Assembly (NCBI RefSeq): GCF_010727945.1
Contig: NZ_AP022569.1
Location: 4,526,001-4,590,000, forward strand
DNA length: 64,000 nt
Reading direction: 5' to 3'
Source of the DNA: Mycobacterium cookii
GTDB taxonomy: Bacteria > Actinomycetota > Actinomycetes > Mycobacteriales > Mycobacteriaceae
Of the stretch, positions 61,624-64,000 are shown piece by piece. The position numbers were made by a program, and so were the translations under genes. The number at the start of each line of letters is the position of its first letter. Positions within the stretch are counted from its first letter, which is position 1. The notes beneath the pieces are model-generated. The model worked only from the letters and a program-made list of their open reading frames with translations. It ran no database searches and was not told the origin of the DNA.

Positions 61624-63492
61624 ATGTGCGGAATAGTCGGCTACGTCGGGCACCAGCCTGCCCTCGACGTCGTGGTCGACGCGCTGCGCCGGATGGAGTA
61701 CCGCGGCTACGACTCCGCGGGCGTGGCACTGGTCGACAGCGCCGGCACACTGACGGTCCGTCGGCGCGCCGGCCGGCTGGCCAATCTCGAGGAAGCGCTC
61801 GCCGAGACCGACCCCGCGTGTCTGACCGGCAGCACCGGTCTCGGCCACACCCGCTGGGCCACGCACGGACGGCCCACCGACCGCAACGCCCACCCACACC
61901 GCGACGCGGCGGGCAAGATCGCCGTCGTCCACAACGGCATCATCGAGAACTACGCGGTGCTGCGGCACGAACTGGAGGCCGACGGCGTCGAGTTCGCCAG
62001 CGACACCGACACCGAGGTGGCTGTGCATCTGGTCGCCCGGGCGTATCACCACGGCGAGACCGCGGGCGACTTCACCGCCGCGGTGCTGGCGGTATTGCGC
62101 CGCCTCGAGGGTCACTTCACGCTGGTGTTCGCCAACGCCGACGAGCCGGGCACCGTCGTTGCGGCGCGCCGCTCCACGCCGCTGGTGGTCGGCATCGGCG
62201 ACGGCGAGATGTTCGTCGGCTCCGACGTCGCGGCCTTCATCGGGCACACCCGCGAAGCGGTCGAGCTCGGCCAGGATCAGGCCGTGGCGATCACCGCCGA
62301 CGGCTACCGGATCTTCGACTTCCAGGGCAACGATCTCACCGCCGGTGCTCGGACCTTCCACATCGACTGGGACTTGGCCGCCGCCGAAAAGGGTGGCTAC
62401 GAGTACTTCATGCTCAAGGAGATCGCCGAGCAGCCCGTCGCGGTGGCCGACACGCTGCTCGGGCATTTCGTCGACGGCCGCATCGTGCTGGACGAGCAGC
62501 GGCTCTCCGATCAGGAGCTGCGCGAAATCGACAAGGTCTTCGTGGTGGCCTGTGGCACGGCGTATCACTCCGGGCTGCTGGCCAAGTACGCGATCGAGCA
62601 CTGGACCAGGTTGCCCGTCGAGGTGGAGCTGGCCAGCGAGTTCCGTTACCGCGACCCGGTGCTCGACCGCAGCACACTGGTCGTCGCAATCTCGCAGTCG
62701 GGGGAGACCGCCGACACGCTGGAGGCTGTGCGGCACGCCAAGGAGCAGAAGGCCAAGGTCTTGGCGATCTGCAACACCAATGGCTCGCAGATTCCACGCG
62801 AGTGCGATGCGGTGCTCTACACCCGCGCCGGACCGGAGATCGGGGTGGCGTCCACCAAGACCTTCCTGGCGCAGATCGCCGCCAACTACCTCGTCGGCCT
62901 CGCACTGGCTCAGGCCCGCGGCACCAAGTACCCCGACGAGGTCGAGCGCGAATACCGTGAGCTGGAAGCGATGCCGGAGCTGGTCGCCCGGGTGATCGCC
63001 GAGATCGCGCCGGTCACCGCGCTCGCCCGCCGTTTCGCCCAGGCCTCGACGATCTTGTTCCTCGGCCGCCACGTCGGCTACCCGGTGGCCCTGGAAGGCG
63101 CGCTGAAACTCAAGGAACTCGCGTACATGCACGCCGAGGGCTTCGCCGCCGGTGAACTCAAACACGGCCCGATCGCCTTGATCGAAGACGATCTGCCGGT
63201 GATCGTGGTGATGCCCTCACCCAAGAATTCGGCGATGCTGCACTCCAAGCTGCTGTCCAACATCCGCGAGATCCAGACGCGCGGCGCGATCACCATTGTG
63301 ATCGCCGAGGAGGGCGACGAGACGGTGCGCCCGTATGCCGATCACTTGTTCGAAATCCCCGCGGTGTCAACCCTTTTCCAGCCGCTGCTGTCCACCATCC
63401 CGCTGCAGGTGTTCGCCGCGTCAGTGGCACAGGCCCGGGGTTACGATGTGGACAAGCCGCGAAATCTAGCGAAGTCCGTCACCGTAGAGTGA
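61624..63492 (+). CDS. glmS: Glutamine-fructose-6-phosphate aminotransferase (isomerising)
   Basis: A 622-residue enzyme that makes glucosamine 6-phosphate, the entry to UDP-GlcNAc and peptidoglycan. The N-terminal glutaminase starts with the catalytic Cys2 (MCGIVGYVG), with HTRWATHG and HNGIIENY. Two sugar-isomerase (SIS) domains follow (ISQSGETADTLEA; HVGYPVALEGALKLKELAYM split by spacing). It ends DVDKPRNLAKSVTVE, the canonical C-terminus. No glmS riboswitch-like leader was recognised in the short upstream gap. Confidence 0.97.
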   Translation: MCGIVGYVGHQPALDVVVDALRRMEYRGYDSAGVALVDSAGTLTVRRRAGRLANLEEALAETDPACLTGSTGLGHTRWATHGRPTDRNAHPHRDAAGKIAVVHNGIIENYAVLRHELEADGVEFASDTDTEVAVHLVARAYHHGETAGDFTAAVLAVLRRLEGHFTLVFANADEPGTVVAARRSTPLVVGIGDGEMFVGSDVAAFIGHTREAVELGQDQAVAITADGYRIFDFQGNDLTAGARTFHIDWDLAAAEKGGYEYFMLKEIAEQPVAVADTLLGHFVDGRIVLDEQRLSDQELREIDKVFVVACGTAYHSGLLAKYAIEHWTRLPVEVELASEFRYRDPVLDRSTLVVAISQSGETADTLEAVRHAKEQKAKVLAICNTNGSQIPRECDAVLYTRAGPEIGVASTKTFLAQIAANYLVGLALAQARGTKYPDEVEREYRELEAMPELVARVIAEIAPVTALARRFAQASTILFLGRHVGYPVALEGALKLKELAYMHAEGFAAGELKHGPIALIEDDLPVIVVMPSPKNSAMLHSKLLSNIREIQTRGAITIVIAEEGDETVRPYADHLFEIPAVSTLFQPLLSTIPLQVFAASVAQARGYDVDKPRNLAKSVTVE

Positions 63493-63497
63493 CGATG

Positions 63498-63514
63498 CGC
63501 CGCGAAACGCGGCG
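63498..63514 (+). terminator. Short hairpin after glmS
   Basis: CGCCGCG, AAA, CGCGGCG, a perfect 7-bp stem starting six bases after the glmS stop. It is short and lacks a U-tract, so it may be an mRNA 3' end or only a GC-rich coincidence. Confidence 0.4.
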
Positions 63515-63626
63515 AGGAGGAACGAGACGATCCGGGCACCGTCGAGTAGCAGCCGTTCGCCGTTGTAACGCGCCGAGGCTCGTCGGGGATTAGAGATGTG
63601 GCCAGACTCCGGGGAGGCGAAAACCG

Positions 63627-64000
63627 ATGGGACAACAGGTGCGCGCCACGTACGGCGCATCGCTGTCCCCGGACGGCACCGCATTCGCGCATCTGGTCGA
63701 CGACGGCGGTTATCCGCGTGCGGTGCAACGGTTTCTGCGCGGCTGGCGGGCCAGCTCGTCGCGGGACGTCGAGTTGCCGGTCGCGGGCCCGGTGTCCCGG
63801 GTCATCCACTCCGCCGACGGTCAGTGGCTGGCCTGTGAGGTGGCGCCCGAGGGCAGCAGCCGCAAGCAGATCTGGGTGGTCACCACCGACCCCGACGACC
63901 GGATGGCCCGGCGCATCGACGGCGAAGACGCCGGCACCGCCGAGCTGATCGCCTGGGACGGGGTCCGGGTGGCGGCCATCCTGACCGGCGAGGACGGCAT
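63627..64000 (+). CDS. S9 family peptidase/prolyl oligopeptidase-like protein (5' part)
   Basis: The start at 63627 follows GGGGAGGCGAAAA. The visible 124 residues (MGQQVRATYGASLSPDGTAF, VDDGGYPRAVQRFLRGWRAS, ADGQWLACEVAPEGSSRKQI, VTTDPDDRMA) form the beginning of a beta-propeller, as in the N-terminal domain of S9 peptidases. The catalytic hydrolase domain lies beyond the window, so the call rests on the propeller pattern alone. Confidence 0.65.
   Translation, partial: MGQQVRATYGASLSPDGTAFAHLVDDGGYPRAVQRFLRGWRASSSRDVELPVAGPVSRVIHSADGQWLACEVAPEGSSRKQIWVVTTDPDDRMARRIDGEDAGTAELIAWDGVRVAAILTGEDG

Noticed and set aside
63625..63640. Third copy of ATGGGACAAC at the S9 peptidase start
   Set aside because: Only about ten bases match the 46-bp repeat at 56296 and 57107; the rest differs, so it is a coincidence of similar N-termini.

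Overview
The window is high-GC, densely packed actinobacterial DNA from a Mycobacterium, most likely a slow grower. The grounds are PE and PPE proteins, an ESX-4 (type VII secretion) locus beside the rplM-rpsI-glmM-glmS genes, F420-dependent (LLM) oxidoreductases, an MmpL-type transporter, cutinases, 13E12-family remnants and MIRU-like repeats. From about 23.5 kb to 63.5 kb the order follows the H37Rv block Rv3465-Rv3436c as I remember it: rmlC, rmlB, LLM, infA-rpmJ-rpsM-rpsK-rpsD-rpoA-rplQ-truA, cutinases, eccB4-mycP4-eccD4-eccC4, esxU-esxT, rplM-rpsI, glmM, then Rv3440c, Rv3439c, Rv3438 and glmS. No tRNA, rRNA, CRISPR array or intact insertion sequence was seen.

Layout. 0-2.9 kb: a translationally coupled cluster (tail of a TPP enzyme, an SRPBCC protein, a KAS III-like ketosynthase whose HQAN histidine is Asn, and a HisC-like aminotransferase). 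2.9-7 kb: a DUF5994 protein, a MarR regulator, a NarL-type two-component pair and a HAD protein. 7.0-7.3 kb: four tandem MIRU-like units that supply the stop codons of both flanking convergent genes. 7.3-10.9 kb: the valine/propionate operon mmsA-fadE9-mmsB. 11-15.3 kb: a PPE-PPE-DUF732 operon and a PE gene. 15.3-16.6 kb: a TPR/2-oxoglutarate oxygenase.

16.6-19.7 kb holds what I consider the most interesting locus. It has an ECF sigma factor, a presumed anti-sigma factor whose exported half is a Rieske [2Fe-2S] domain behind a Tat-like transmembrane segment, a Met-rich cupredoxin lipoprotein, a Tat-exported metallophosphoesterase and a small membrane protein. A shared 20-bp motif precedes both transcription units. 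The arrangement suggests an envelope redox or copper sensing circuit. 19.7-24.2 kb: a split 13E12 remnant around a small secreted protein, a large secreted phosphoesterase, a small membrane protein, and rmlC.

24.2-36 kb: rmlB, two duplicated LLM genes, an MmpL-like transporter, an operon of alpha-oxoamine synthase, extended SDR and ACAD-like protein, and a CAP-domain histidine kinase coupled to a receiver/thioredoxin-reductase-like fusion lacking redox cysteines. 36-41 kb: the ribosomal protein and RNA polymerase alpha operon through truA. 41-43 kb: three tandem cutinases. 43-53.2 kb: ESX-4. 53.3-57 kb: a small membrane protein, rplM-rpsI, glmM, and a toxin-antitoxin-like cassette bracketed by 46-bp direct repeats. 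57-64 kb: two ESX-associated proteins, an LLM oxidoreductase, an alpha/beta-hydrolase, a secreted Gly/Trp/Asp-rich protein with a decayed upstream duplicate, glmS, and the start of an S9 peptidase-like gene.

Functional calls rest on motifs and gene order read by eye. No database search was run; H37Rv equivalences are from memory.
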